A stretch of DNA of 64,000 nucleotides, from assembly GCF_001593005.1 (NCBI RefSeq), contig NZ_LQZQ01000004.1, forward strand, positions 62,001-126,000, read 5' to 3'. The position numbers and the translations under genes were made by a program. Of this stretch, positions 45,648 to 55,007 are shown piece by piece (position 1 is the first letter of the stretch; each line of letters begins with the position of its first letter). The notes beneath the pieces are model-generated. The model was not told the DNA's origin, did not search any database, and saw nothing but the letters and a program-made list of their open reading frames with translations. This DNA is from Roseivirga ehrenbergii (GTDB lineage: Bacteria > Bacteroidota > Bacteroidia > Cytophagales > Cyclobacteriaceae).

Positions 45648-48072
45648 ATTCCCCTACCTTCTCCAACACCGTAAAATTTCGTAACAGCCGATGCCCTTCT
45701 TCGTCAACTACAGTGATAATGTGTTCTCCGGCTGGTGGTGTTAAGGCGAGAACATGATTCCCTTGAGTGGTTCCTAAATAGACATCATCTAAATGCCAAT
45801 GCAACTCACTATTGGGTTTACGATGAGCCACTTCAAACACTACTTGTTCCCTTTCGCCTTCTAGATTTATGGGAATATACACCTGCGCATCGGGTTCTGG
45901 ATATACCATGTCCATCACTTCCATATCCAAGCTTTCACCAAAGCAATCGCTTCGCAAAGGAGGAAGTTCTTGATAGGTTGGGTTACGTTTTTTATAATAT
46001 AGCGCTTGTTTAGGCGGAAGTACAAACCAGTTGGTGCTGATCATATCCACGACTGGTTCGCAATCTGAATTTACACGGTAATTCTTAGTTTTATCAAGGT
46101 GTACCCTTTGGTGAAAAGGGCTTGCCATGGTATTCAGCCCAACTTTCGGAATTAAAACGGTATCCACTTGAATAGAATAAGGTGAGGCCAAATAACCACT
46201 TTGACGGTCTACTGGGGCATAAACCATTTCTGCCATAGGCGGATTAAACCAAGTAGTTTCTGGCAGCACATCAAAAATATCGAAGAGAATTGGCGCTGCC
46301 GCTTGAATGCCCGTGAGGCCAGGTCGGCCTTCGCCATCGGCATTTCCCACCCAAACGCCTACTACATATTCAGGAGTTACACCTATTGCCCAACCGTCTC
46401 GATAGCCAAAGCTTGTTCCTGTTTTCCAAGCAATTTTCTTGGCGCTAGAATACAGTTTCCATTGAGCATCATCACCCGGACGATACACTTCCAGCATGGC
46501 TTTAAAAGTAAACCAAATAGAAGAAGCGCTTAACTGTTTATTGTTCTTCAGTTCAATGTTTCCGTTGATCTGTTTTTCCGAAACATCTTTTTTATTCAAC
46601 AATGAACCTTGAACTTTAAACTTTGTGCCATCATAATTCGCAAATTCAAAATCGCTTTTCTCATAACGCTTTTCGGGAGTCCGCCCATTAAACCGTGTGA
46701 GCGTACGCACCATTCCTGCATAAATATTCGTCAAGTCCCAAAGAGTGCCTTCTGAACCACCCAGAATCATTGACAGGCCATAATGACTAGCGGGCTGAGT
46801 TAGCGTAGTCATGCCTAAACCTTTCAGCTTTTCATGAAAACGAGGGTAGCCATAATCTTGAAGCATATGAACCGCAGGAATATTGAGCGACCTCGACAAA
46901 GCCATATCGGCATGTACTGCGCCATCGTATTCACGTGTAAAATTCTTAGGAACGAAGTTCTTAAAATACACTGGAACATCGGGCAAAAGCGATTTTGGCA
47001 ACATCAAACCTTCATCCAATAGTGAAGCATAGAGTATGGGTTTGAGTAAACTGCCTGTGCTCCTTGGGGCTTGAATCACATCGACTTGTTGACCAGTTGA
47101 CGATGCACCTTCCTCATACACATTCCCTATATAGGCCTTTACTGTATTGCTGCGAACGTCCAACACAATTGCCGAAGCGTTTTCAATTCCATCGAGCCTC
47201 AATAGTGCATTATGGTTTTTTACCACTCGGTCTACTCGCCTCTGTAAATGTGCATCTAATGTAGTTTGTAATCTTTGGCCTTCCTTTCCATCCTTGACAC
47301 CTTTGTCCAGCAAGTGCAAAGCTTCAATTGGAACATCATTGGGTTTAGAAGGAATGGGTTCCTCTTTGGCCAATTCAAGGCTGGTTTCGTCAAAAAAACC
47401 TTCATCATACATTTTATCCAAAAGGCGATCGCGTTTGGCTTTTAAAGGAGCCGTATTTCTACCTGGATAAAGTAATGAAGGTTGATTGGGAAGTACTGCC
47501 AACAGTGCGGCTTCGGCCCAACTTAAATCGTTGGCCCTTCTGCCAAAGTAGCGCCATGAGGCTGCTTCAATTCCCACAGTATTCCCTCCAAAAGGGGCGT
47601 GTGAAGCATACAGTTTCAGAATGTTTTTTTTGGAATATCGAAGTTCAAGTCGAGTGGCCAGAATCATCTCCACCAACTTTTCATATACGTTGCGCGACTT
47701 CCCTTTTCGGTACATCCGTATCACCTGCATGGATAAGGTACTGCCTCCACTCACCACAGATCTAGCCTTTAAGTTCTGAACCATGGCCCTGCCCATGGCC
47801 AAAGGATTTACTCCGGGATGGCTATAGAAATATTGATCTTCGAAAGTAAGTAAAGCCTTCTCGTATTTATCAGAAATGGAATCTACTTCTGGAAACCGCC
47901 ATTGGCCGTCCCTTGCAATTCGGGCAGAAAGCATTTCTCCATTTTCGGCATTCAGCACCGTTGCGTATGGATCGTTAAAAAGTGTTTTAGGCAAACAGAC
48001 ATAATACGCAGCAGACAATAGTACCAAAAGCACTACGATTGAGTAACGGTATTTCTTGATCTGCTTTTTCAT
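45646..48072 (-). CDS. pbpC: Penicillin-binding protein 1C
   Basis: The 808-residue inner-membrane protein has one N-terminal helix (about 10-27), a GT51 glycosyltransferase domain with E78 in FEDQYFYSHPG and SGGSTLSMQVIRM, and a transpeptidase domain with S341-LL-K344, SLN and KTGTS near 550-554. A C-terminal BiPBP_C domain (about 725-808) follows. PBP1C classically shares a locus with an alpha-2-macroglobulin, and here that gene is directly upstream on the same strand. The pair is thought to repair the wall after attack on the envelope. Confidence 0.94.
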   Translation of the reverse strand: MKKQIKKYRYSIVVLLVLLSAAYYVCLPKTLFNDPYATVLNAENGEMLSARIARDGQWRFPEVDSISDKYEKALLTFEDQYFYSHPGVNPLAMGRAMVQNLKARSVVSGGSTLSMQVIRMYRKGKSRNVYEKLVEMILATRLELRYSKKNILKLYASHAPFGGNTVGIEAASWRYFGRRANDLSWAEAALLAVLPNQPSLLYPGRNTAPLKAKRDRLLDKMYDEGFFDETSLELAKEEPIPSKPNDVPIEALHLLDKGVKDGKEGQRLQTTLDAHLQRRVDRVVKNHNALLRLDGIENASAIVLDVRSNTVKAYIGNVYEEGASSTGQQVDVIQAPRSTGSLLKPILYASLLDEGLMLPKSLLPDVPVYFKNFVPKNFTREYDGAVHADMALSRSLNIPAVHMLQDYGYPRFHEKLKGLGMTTLTQPASHYGLSMILGGSEGTLWDLTNIYAGMVRTLTRFNGRTPEKRYEKSDFEFANYDGTKFKVQGSLLNKKDVSEKQINGNIELKNNKQLSASSIWFTFKAMLEVYRPGDDAQWKLYSSAKKIAWKTGTSFGYRDGWAIGVTPEYVVGVWVGNADGEGRPGLTGIQAAAPILFDIFDVLPETTWFNPPMAEMVYAPVDRQSGYLASPYSIQVDTVLIPKVGLNTMASPFHQRVHLDKTKNYRVNSDCEPVVDMISTNWFVLPPKQALYYKKRNPTYQELPPLRSDCFGESLDMEVMDMVYPEPDAQVYIPINLEGEREQVVFEVAHRKPNSELHWHLDDVYLGTTQGNHVLALTPPAGEHIITVVDEEGHRLLRNFTVLEKVGE

Positions 48073-48083
48073 TCGGTGAGGTA

Positions 48084-48116
48084 AGACCTGACAGGTTTTT
48101 GAAACCTGTCAGGTCT
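48084..48116. repeat. Perfect 15-bp inverted repeat (REP-like palindrome)
   Basis: AGACCTGACAGGTTT (48084-48098) and AAACCTGTCAGGTCT (48102-48116) are exact inverted copies around TTG, between pbpC and the macroglobulin gene. Palindromes built on ACCTGTCAGGT recur in Bacteroidota genomes from memory. No second copy is seen in this window. Confidence 0.75.
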
Positions 48117-48126
48117 GCTTTTCTTT

Positions 48127-51100
48127 CTAATTTACACGCTTAACCTCCACCCATTGGCCAGGCACGCGTGCATTAATGGTGTTGTCGTACATGGCTTGAG
48201 CTCCAACGGCCGGCAGATAGAAACGTCCAGCATAAGTGGCATTTAAGGCTACTTTAAAGAGTTTTCTCTCGTTCGGTTTTAAATCGAAATATGTATAAAC
48301 CCTATCGTCCCGAATATCTTGATAAGTATAGTTCTGCGAAGTGGCCGCACCCGGAATTTCATTCAGTCGTTCATTCAAAATTTCCCAACCTGAAGGGAAT
48401 ACCTGACTCAAGGCTAAATTTTCATAAACACCTCTCGTTCCAGGATTGAACACTGAAACTTCAGCAAAGAAATCAGTGCCTTGGCTCAAATTGCTTGGCT
48501 CTACACTTTGTCCGTTTCTATCTACATAAGTTACCTTAATCGTCAAACCATTCGAGGCAGCAGTTTCGTTTCCAGCTAGGGGCTGACCCGTTTTAATAAC
48601 TCTGGCAAAGAGCACTCCTTCGCCCTTATTCTCTACTTTAACCGCACCAGCCTTTGCTCCATCCACAGGCACATCAATCAACTTCACTGGCTTGGCCGTC
48701 TCTATACTTTGGCTAGCACCTGAGTTCAAAACATAAGCAGCTTCTAAACCCTTTGAAGTTTTATCTACTCCTGAAAACTTGATGACCGAAAGCAGCGAGT
48801 AAGCCGTTGTTTGTGTGCTCATCCAACGATCGTCACTTAAATCATCGGCTACAGTCCTTAACAATGTCATGCCCTCGTTTTGCATTTTAAGCAAGCCCAA
48901 TGTCTCTAAAATCATGGCATTGTCTCGGGTTTGAGAACCGTAATAGTAGTAATTCGATTTTGCTTTAGACACCTTCGGCTCCGAAGCGATTAACTCTTTC
49001 GCCACATTTACCTTTCCTGCCACTGCATAAGCGGCAGCCAATCTCCATTTCGCTTCTAGCGAAAGACTATTATCTTCTCTTAAGCGGTTCATTGCCCCCA
49101 ACTCAGGACTTTGCGCTAAAGCCAAAGTATACAATCGGTAAGCTTGCATTAAATCATCATTGTATCGGCCATGACGCATCCAATTCTTAGCCTTTCTACT
49201 TTGAAATTTTGCCCAGTTTCTCAGTAAGTTAGAAGGAATGTTATAGCCCTTATCTTTAGCTTCCATCAAGAAATGACCAGCGTAATTTGTACCCCAATCA
49301 TTATCATCGCTTTGGCCGGGCCAATAAGAGAAACCTCCTTCACTCGTTTGAAACTTCGACATTCCATCAATGGCCGCTTTGATGTTTCTTTCAATTTCAG
49401 CTTTTCTATCAGCCGTCAATTCCATAATGTCTCCTAAAAAGAGTTGAGGAAAAACTGCGGAAGTAGTTTGTTCGATACAGCCATGCGGGTAGCTAATTAA
49501 GTAATTCAAGCGTTTTCCAAGGTTGATTGGAGGAATGACGGAAAGTTCGAGCTGTACCTTATTCGTACCTGCCATTCCCATTTGCTCGAAAGACTGATTC
49601 CAGCTTTCGCCAGCCTGAAGCGCCTTGGCAATTACATCTGTCGCAGGAGGATTAGGGCTACGCACATCAATTTCCACTTTATAAGTTGCGGTTTCATTAC
49701 CTGAAGTAGCCACAATTTCAACCGTGCCTATACCTAGCGTTTCACTTACTTCTAGTTCGAAATCGATGATCTGATCTCCAATTTCATTGAAGGTCAAAGT
49801 CTGTTGGGCATTGCCCATGGTTTTCAATAGCGCATTTCCTTTTACAGAAACTTTCACCTCTTTCACCGATGGCTCCATGGCAAAAACGCTGACTGGCAAT
49901 TTCACTTTTTCACCCGGACCAATTACCCTTGGCAGCGTACCCAACACCATCAATGGTTTGCGTACTGGCGTTGCCTTTTCTGCTTTTCCATAAGCACCGT
50001 CTTTTCCTGCTACCACCATGGTGCGCACAGAACCTACATAATTCGGCATTTTAAAAGTATGCGAAGCGGTCTTCCCTGCTTCCAACCTGAAAGGCCCTAA
50101 GTGTTTGACCACTGGCTTAAATCGATTCGCCTTAGCACTTTCTGGCTTGGCGTTAGAACCATCACCACCGAGGGCTAATAATCGGGTCAGCTCTCCATTG
50201 TAGGCATTCGTTACATCATCGAATAAATCCCATGTTTTCACCCCCAAAGCCTGACGTGCATAGAAGTTCGACCAAGGATCTGGTGTGCCAAAACGAGTAA
50301 TATCAAGCAAACCCTCGTCTACCACTGCGATGGTATAAGTCATCGCTCGACCATCCTTTTCGCTCACCTTAACCGTTACATCCGATTCTGGTTCGAGTAC
50401 ATTTGGTAATGAAATTTCAGGATTCAGTTTGGTTTTTGGGTTGCTTACATTTATTGGCACTACGCCATAAAGCCTGATCGGTAAATCGTTTCTGGTTTGT
50501 GCATGTGGTTGTAAAAGCGTAGTGTTCACATAAGCGTTTGGCACCATTTCTTCGGTAGTAGCAAACTCAAATGCCGTTTCTCCTTTACCAGTTTCTACCC
50601 AATAGGAGGCAACTACCTTGCTGCCATTCTCCACGCTTACCAATGCTCTTCCTTCTGAGTTTGACGGAATATTGATTTTCACTTTTTCGCCAATATTGTA
50701 ATCTTCTTTGTCGGTAGAAAAGGCTAAAAGAGAAGCGCCTCCCGGACGGTTATTGTCGTCTGCCCAACCCGGCCAATCGAAGTAGGCGATTGTTCCAGTA
50801 GAGTGTTTAGAAACGGGATCGGTTACACGAATGTAATAGCGCCCCCACTCATGGTTGCCAATATTAACATCTACCGTTGCTTTGCCTCCCGTAGTGTTCA
50901 CCGTTTTGGTCATTACTGGTTTGTTGTAATTGGCACCTATGTAATTGGCTATATCGTTTTGGCCACCGTCCCACCACCAGCGCCAGCCTAATTTGTAAAC
51001 CTCAAAAGTCAATCCTTTTCTGTCAATCGTATTTCCTTCTGAATCCACCGTCACTACGCTCATTTGATGTGATTTGCCTGTAACCAGTTGCCCTCTTCTG

Positions 51101-53682
51101 TCACCCTCTGGCTTTTTCACACCCACAAATGAAGTATAGGGATAGAAAGGAATGCTGAATTGATCGATACTGAAATCGCCTCCCGGCTCATACACTTTTC
51201 CTTTAAAAGTGGCCATTACAGCCCCCGGAGAATTTAATTCTGAACCAATTTTCAAGTTCACTTTTGAGTGACCTGAAGCGTCTACTTCACCTGAAAATAC
51301 CTGAGTAGGTTGTTGGTTGAAGTTCTTGGCTTCATCGTCAAATGAATAATTAGGGAAGTTTTTGAAAGTAGTCGTGACAGGGTTCAAATAAAGGTCGAAT
51401 TCGGCTTTCAAGTTTCTGGCAGCTGCACCGGTGAGCCATTTCACATTCAAGTCGCCCGAAACGAAAGTAGTAGCGGCAGTAAGTCTGTCTACTCCAAAAC
51501 CTAAGTCAATCTTAAGTCGGTTAGGCTTAACCGTTTCTACCTTTACGCGTTTGGTGAATTCAGCACCGCCTAAACTTACTTTGGCTGTCCAGTTGCCTGT
51601 TGGGTCGGTGTCAGCGGTTTGGGTTTTGAAATCGTAAAAGCCATCCACAGACTGGGTTCTCACAATGCGCTGCTTTGTATTTCCAGATGGGTCAATCAGT
51701 TCAAAAACCACAGGGTGGTCCTCTGGTAGATGGTCTTCTTTATCTTCTAAAATGAAGTTCAAATAAATATCATCGCCAGGGCGCCAAACGCCCCTTTCGC
51801 CATACATAAATCCTTTTAATCCTCTTTCTACTCGAGCGCCACCTGTATTGAAATTACTCATGGAGAGTGATAGACCATCGGAGAGTTTCAAATAACCACG
51901 CTCAGCCCCTCGGTTGGCGACCAATAGAAATGGCTTTCTCAATAAGTCGGTTTCTATTTTACCTTGATCATCAGTGGTAACTGTGGCGATTTTTTCTTCC
52001 TGAAAATCATAAATATCTACAGAAACACCAGAAATTGGCTTAGTAGTTTTCAAATCCGTAACAAAGGCCGTGAGTTTTCTGTTATTTCCAATTTTTGCAA
52101 TCATCCCCAAGTCTGACGCCAAAATATTTTTACTTACCATTCTATTGTTACCAACGTAATAGGAATCCGTACATGGATTATCACGGTCCTGCCAGTTGTA
52201 GTTTCTACTATAGTTGTAATCGTAATAACTATCGTACTCACCGTCATTGTCGCCAGAATAGGCATCCCAGTTGTCTTCAGCAATTTCACCAGTTAATACT
52301 GGTACTTCATTGGTTGGTGCAGCACAGCCAAAAGTAGAATAGGCCCTTTTGAAGTTGATTCGGACTTGGTAAATGGCTCCGGGTTCGGTTTGAATAAGTT
52401 CATTCAAGTCAAGCGTAAAACGATTCCATTTCCCTAAATCAAATACTCCTGATTCGTTAAGTGGAATACGCTTTTGTAAAACGGGCTTCCCTACCCTGCG
52501 CAATTGCTGATTCCCATCGAATTCGTTTACCTGAAGAAATTGGAGCACATTGCGCTCATATATTTTGATTACTGTTACGTCTACTGCATTTAAATTCACT
52601 ACTTCGAAAGGAAGAATGAGACCATCGGTACTTGGTAGAATTGTGCCTTTTGCATTGAGTTTTAATGAAGGCTTTAGCTGTTCAAAACTTACCGAGTTTT
52701 GAGAGAGCTTTTTCATTTTAAAATCCATGAGGTTACGAATACCTGGAAAGCTCCTGACCATCTTAACACCAGAAATGTCAGGCGCCACATAGACCCTTAC
52801 ATTATTACCATCAATAGTATAACGAAGGTCGTTTTGGCCTTCTACAGTAATTAGCCCCGTTAGGTCTTGGTCTTCTTTTAATGGATCGGAAAAACTGACC
52901 AAAACATAAGGGTCGCCTGTTTTTACCACTTTAACATCTAGCACCTCAAAATCACCAAGTACAGCTACGGGCACCACCGTTCGCGAATCGCGATCCACTC
53001 CCAAACTACCGCCATCTACTGTCACTTCAACCTCTGAAGCTTGTTCCTTTCTTTCAACTCCTTGTACTTTAAACCTGTGTGTAGTGCCGTTTGCCTTATC
53101 AATTTCCCATTGTACTGAAAGGTCACTTCCTGACTGCTTAAACGACACTGCCTTCACCACAGCAGCAGAATCGGCAAAATCAGCAGTATTGAACTGTCCT
53201 TCAATAACTTGCTTACGCATTGCATCTTCGGTGTCTGAAGCAATTCGTTCTATCTCGAGATCGAAATTTTGACTGACCGTTTCAAAACCAAAATTGAAAT
53301 TATTGAGCTCATCCTCCACTTCTTTCAGGCTCCTCAACTTTAGCGTTCCGTTGTACAGTGTTCCGGGTTTAAGGGGTGAAGAAGGCTGAAATTCTACCAC
53401 ATTATTTCCAACCCAACGGCCTTTACCAGAAATACTTGGTGTGAACTGAAAAAGTGAAGTCGGGTCAGTTTTTAACTGAGCATCCGTTACGGGTTCTACC
53501 AATCGAACCATAATGGTTGATCGTGTAGATACTTTTCCAGAAGTATAAGAGGAAACATAAGCCGAAAAAGCCTGATCGGCTTGTTTGTTCAGCTGATCTA
53601 TCGGGGTTTTCTTATCACCACAAGAGGTGACAAAAAGCAGGCACAACAGGGCACCCAAAAGAGAGGTTTTGGATAATGACAT
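48127..53682 (-). CDS. Alpha-2-macroglobulin-family lipoprotein
   Basis: The 1851-residue protein has a lipoprotein signal (LLFVTSCGD, lipidated cysteine C21), an MG-domain array and a thioester domain with PHGCIEQTTS, in which C1402 and Q1405 form the reactive thioester. The C-terminal part holds the alpha-helical thioester domain and the receptor-like domain (LSQVFPSGWEI). It traps proteases that breach the outer membrane. It is upstream of pbpC in the same direction, about 55 bp apart. The thioester is intact, whereas it is lost in some bacterial YfaS-type homologues. Confidence 0.93.
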   Translation of the reverse strand: MSLSKTSLLGALLCLLFVTSCGDKKTPIDQLNKQADQAFSAYVSSYTSGKVSTRSTIMVRLVEPVTDAQLKTDPTSLFQFTPSISGKGRWVGNNVVEFQPSSPLKPGTLYNGTLKLRSLKEVEDELNNFNFGFETVSQNFDLEIERIASDTEDAMRKQVIEGQFNTADFADSAAVVKAVSFKQSGSDLSVQWEIDKANGTTHRFKVQGVERKEQASEVEVTVDGGSLGVDRDSRTVVPVAVLGDFEVLDVKVVKTGDPYVLVSFSDPLKEDQDLTGLITVEGQNDLRYTIDGNNVRVYVAPDISGVKMVRSFPGIRNLMDFKMKKLSQNSVSFEQLKPSLKLNAKGTILPSTDGLILPFEVVNLNAVDVTVIKIYERNVLQFLQVNEFDGNQQLRRVGKPVLQKRIPLNESGVFDLGKWNRFTLDLNELIQTEPGAIYQVRINFKRAYSTFGCAAPTNEVPVLTGEIAEDNWDAYSGDNDGEYDSYYDYNYSRNYNWQDRDNPCTDSYYVGNNRMVSKNILASDLGMIAKIGNNRKLTAFVTDLKTTKPISGVSVDIYDFQEEKIATVTTDDQGKIETDLLRKPFLLVANRGAERGYLKLSDGLSLSMSNFNTGGARVERGLKGFMYGERGVWRPGDDIYLNFILEDKEDHLPEDHPVVFELIDPSGNTKQRIVRTQSVDGFYDFKTQTADTDPTGNWTAKVSLGGAEFTKRVKVETVKPNRLKIDLGFGVDRLTAATTFVSGDLNVKWLTGAAARNLKAEFDLYLNPVTTTFKNFPNYSFDDEAKNFNQQPTQVFSGEVDASGHSKVNLKIGSELNSPGAVMATFKGKVYEPGGDFSIDQFSIPFYPYTSFVGVKKPEGDRRGQLVTGKSHQMSVVTVDSEGNTIDRKGLTFEVYKLGWRWWWDGGQNDIANYIGANYNKPVMTKTVNTTGGKATVDVNIGNHEWGRYYIRVTDPVSKHSTGTIAYFDWPGWADDNNRPGGASLLAFSTDKEDYNIGEKVKINIPSNSEGRALVSVENGSKVVASYWVETGKGETAFEFATTEEMVPNAYVNTTLLQPHAQTRNDLPIRLYGVVPINVSNPKTKLNPEISLPNVLEPESDVTVKVSEKDGRAMTYTIAVVDEGLLDITRFGTPDPWSNFYARQALGVKTWDLFDDVTNAYNGELTRLLALGGDGSNAKPESAKANRFKPVVKHLGPFRLEAGKTASHTFKMPNYVGSVRTMVVAGKDGAYGKAEKATPVRKPLMVLGTLPRVIGPGEKVKLPVSVFAMEPSVKEVKVSVKGNALLKTMGNAQQTLTFNEIGDQIIDFELEVSETLGIGTVEIVATSGNETATYKVEIDVRSPNPPATDVIAKALQAGESWNQSFEQMGMAGTNKVQLELSVIPPINLGKRLNYLISYPHGCIEQTTSAVFPQLFLGDIMELTADRKAEIERNIKAAIDGMSKFQTSEGGFSYWPGQSDDNDWGTNYAGHFLMEAKDKGYNIPSNLLRNWAKFQSRKAKNWMRHGRYNDDLMQAYRLYTLALAQSPELGAMNRLREDNSLSLEAKWRLAAAYAVAGKVNVAKELIASEPKVSKAKSNYYYYGSQTRDNAMILETLGLLKMQNEGMTLLRTVADDLSDDRWMSTQTTAYSLLSVIKFSGVDKTSKGLEAAYVLNSGASQSIETAKPVKLIDVPVDGAKAGAVKVENKGEGVLFARVIKTGQPLAGNETAASNGLTIKVTYVDRNGQSVEPSNLSQGTDFFAEVSVFNPGTRGVYENLALSQVFPSGWEILNERLNEIPGAATSQNYTYQDIRDDRVYTYFDLKPNERKLFKVALNATYAGRFYLPAVGAQAMYDNTINARVPGQWVEVKRVN

Positions 53683-53833
53683 TTCAATTTAATTAAGACA
53701 GTAAGAGATTGGAACGCTGATGGTTCAATATAAAAATTACCGCTCCAAATAGATAACTAAGAATGATGAATTTATTGCGTACTAATGAAAAGATTAGAAA
53801 AATAAAACTGATTTATTAATACTCAATAATCTT

Positions 53834-54214
53834 TCAAAAACCTTTAGCGGTTACTAAATATACTCCTTTACCTTGACAGTTAGTACATGGCATTCCCAAG
53901 CCAGTTTTTCCGGTACCAAAACAATAATAACAGGTTACCATTTTTTCCGTTCTGGCTTTTGGCTGGTTTTCTCTTTTAATATTTTCTGATTCCTTGTGGG
54001 CTTGGCGCACCTTTCTTTTTTCTGTTTTCTCAATATGCCTATCTACAGAGGCTTGCATCTCTGGAATTGACGTAAACTCAGGATGAGCACCAAGCATCTC
54101 TTCAATAGTTCTATAAGAGAGTTGAACGCCTCTATCCTCTACATGCCACAACCTACCTTTGGGAGTATACCATGCTCTTTTATTATTACAGATATGAACC
54201 TTTATGTTCTTCAT
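53834..54214 (-). CDS. Small zinc-ribbon-like protein with CxxC pairs
   Basis: The 126-residue basic protein has a charged middle part (HIEKTEKRKVRQAHKESENIK) and a C-terminal CYYCFGTGKTG..CTNCQGKG motif. This is like one DnaJ zinc-finger repeat pair (CxxCxGxG), probably binding zinc. There is no J domain and no signal peptide. The function is unknown. The neighbours (macroglobulin downstream, a small secreted protein upstream) suggest no pathway. A -7 box lies 19 nt before the start. Confidence 0.7.
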   Translation of the reverse strand: MKNIKVHICNNKRAWYTPKGRLWHVEDRGVQLSYRTIEEMLGAHPEFTSIPEMQASVDRHIEKTEKRKVRQAHKESENIKRENQPKARTEKMVTCYYCFGTGKTGLGMPCTNCQGKGVYLVTAKGF

Positions 54215-54232
54215 ACATTACTTCAAATATCA

Positions 54233-54240
54233 CAAATGTA
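54233..54240 (-). promoter_or_regulatory. Candidate -7 box of the CxxC protein gene
   Basis: On the minus strand TACATTTG (54240-54233) matches TAnnTTTG about 19 nt before the ATG. No -33 TTTG at normal spacing is obvious, so it is tentative. Confidence 0.4.
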
Positions 54241-54448
54241 ATATTTAATATACATATTGTATTTACGAAAATTTATAAGTATATTTTTATTTTTTAGCAA
54301 AAAGACTGGCACTTGTGCGAATGAGTTGAAATTGATATGAGAAAATCAATCAACTTTCACATTCCAAAATTTGTGTGGAGCTGTGGAAATAATTTTTAAA
54401 AAAAAATTCTCCCCAAAAGATTTACCCCATTTTGCTAACTTAGTCGGC

Positions 54449-54904
54449 ATGAAAACGATCAGACTATTTTTTCTTCTGCTGTGCTTCTGCTTTTCTCATC
54501 AAGCCTTAGCGCAGCATGTTTTTCCAGATGTAATTGATAATTGCTATTTGGATCAATTTGTTTATGAAACTGATGAGATACTTGCTAAGCTTGATAATGA
54601 GAAAATCATTGAAGTGGTTACAGCCTCTTGGGATGAAAAAACGAAAAAGAATGCTGAAGGAATACTTGGGTTTCAGGTTTTGGTGGACAATAGAGGTACT
54701 AGTTGCTTGATGAGCATTAGAAATGAAACCAATATTAAAACCAAGAAAATGAACCTCGAAAGCAGCATTAACGACAACCTTAAATGGCCAAGAATGCAAC
54801 AGAAGGTTTCTGTAATTGTGGTGATGGAGTTTAAAGAGGGTGAAATTACGATGAAAAGAATGGGCACCAAAGACATGAAAACTCTGACTGAGGTTGGTGG
54901 ATAA
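54449..54904 (+). CDS. Small secreted protein of unknown function
   Basis: The 151-residue protein starts MKTIRLFFLLLCFCFSHQAL then AQ, a signal peptide with likely cleavage after the alanine-rich end. The mature part is about 130 residues, with GILGFQVLVDNRGTSCLMSI and KVSVIVVMEFKEGEITMKRMG, strands that resemble TonB C-terminal-like or barrel-adjacent domains. I would not assign it. I chose ATG 54449, because the longer frame from 54371 places a polar stretch before the signal peptide. It is convergent with the large deacetylase-barrel gene. Confidence 0.65.
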   Translation: MKTIRLFFLLLCFCFSHQALAQHVFPDVIDNCYLDQFVYETDEILAKLDNEKIIEVVTASWDEKTKKNAEGILGFQVLVDNRGTSCLMSIRNETNIKTKKMNLESSINDNLKWPRMQQKVSVIVVMEFKEGEITMKRMGTKDMKTLTEVGG

Positions 54905-54923
54905 TAACTGAATTCAAACAAAA

Positions 54924-54965
54924 AATAATAAGGGCTTGAAGAGGAATCTTGAAGCCCTTATTATT
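54924..54965. terminator. Strong hairpin terminator between convergent genes
   Basis: AATAATAAGGGCTT (54924-54937) pairs perfectly with AAGCCCTTATTATT (54952-54965). A run of six T on the minus strand (below 54924) makes it the terminator of the exopolysaccharide operon, and it may also end the plus-strand gene. Confidence 0.8.
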
Positions 54966-55007
54966 TACACTTTGCTCAAAATGGAGTTTTCAATCGCAAA
55001 TAATAAA

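Noticed and set aside
45735..47765. Several open frames antisense to pbpC
   Set aside because: They follow the codon pattern of the opposite strand and carry no motif; pbpC is unambiguous.
52095..52337. Small open frame antisense to the macroglobulin gene
   Set aside because: Low-complexity Tyr/Asn-rich reading of the opposite strand; shadow.
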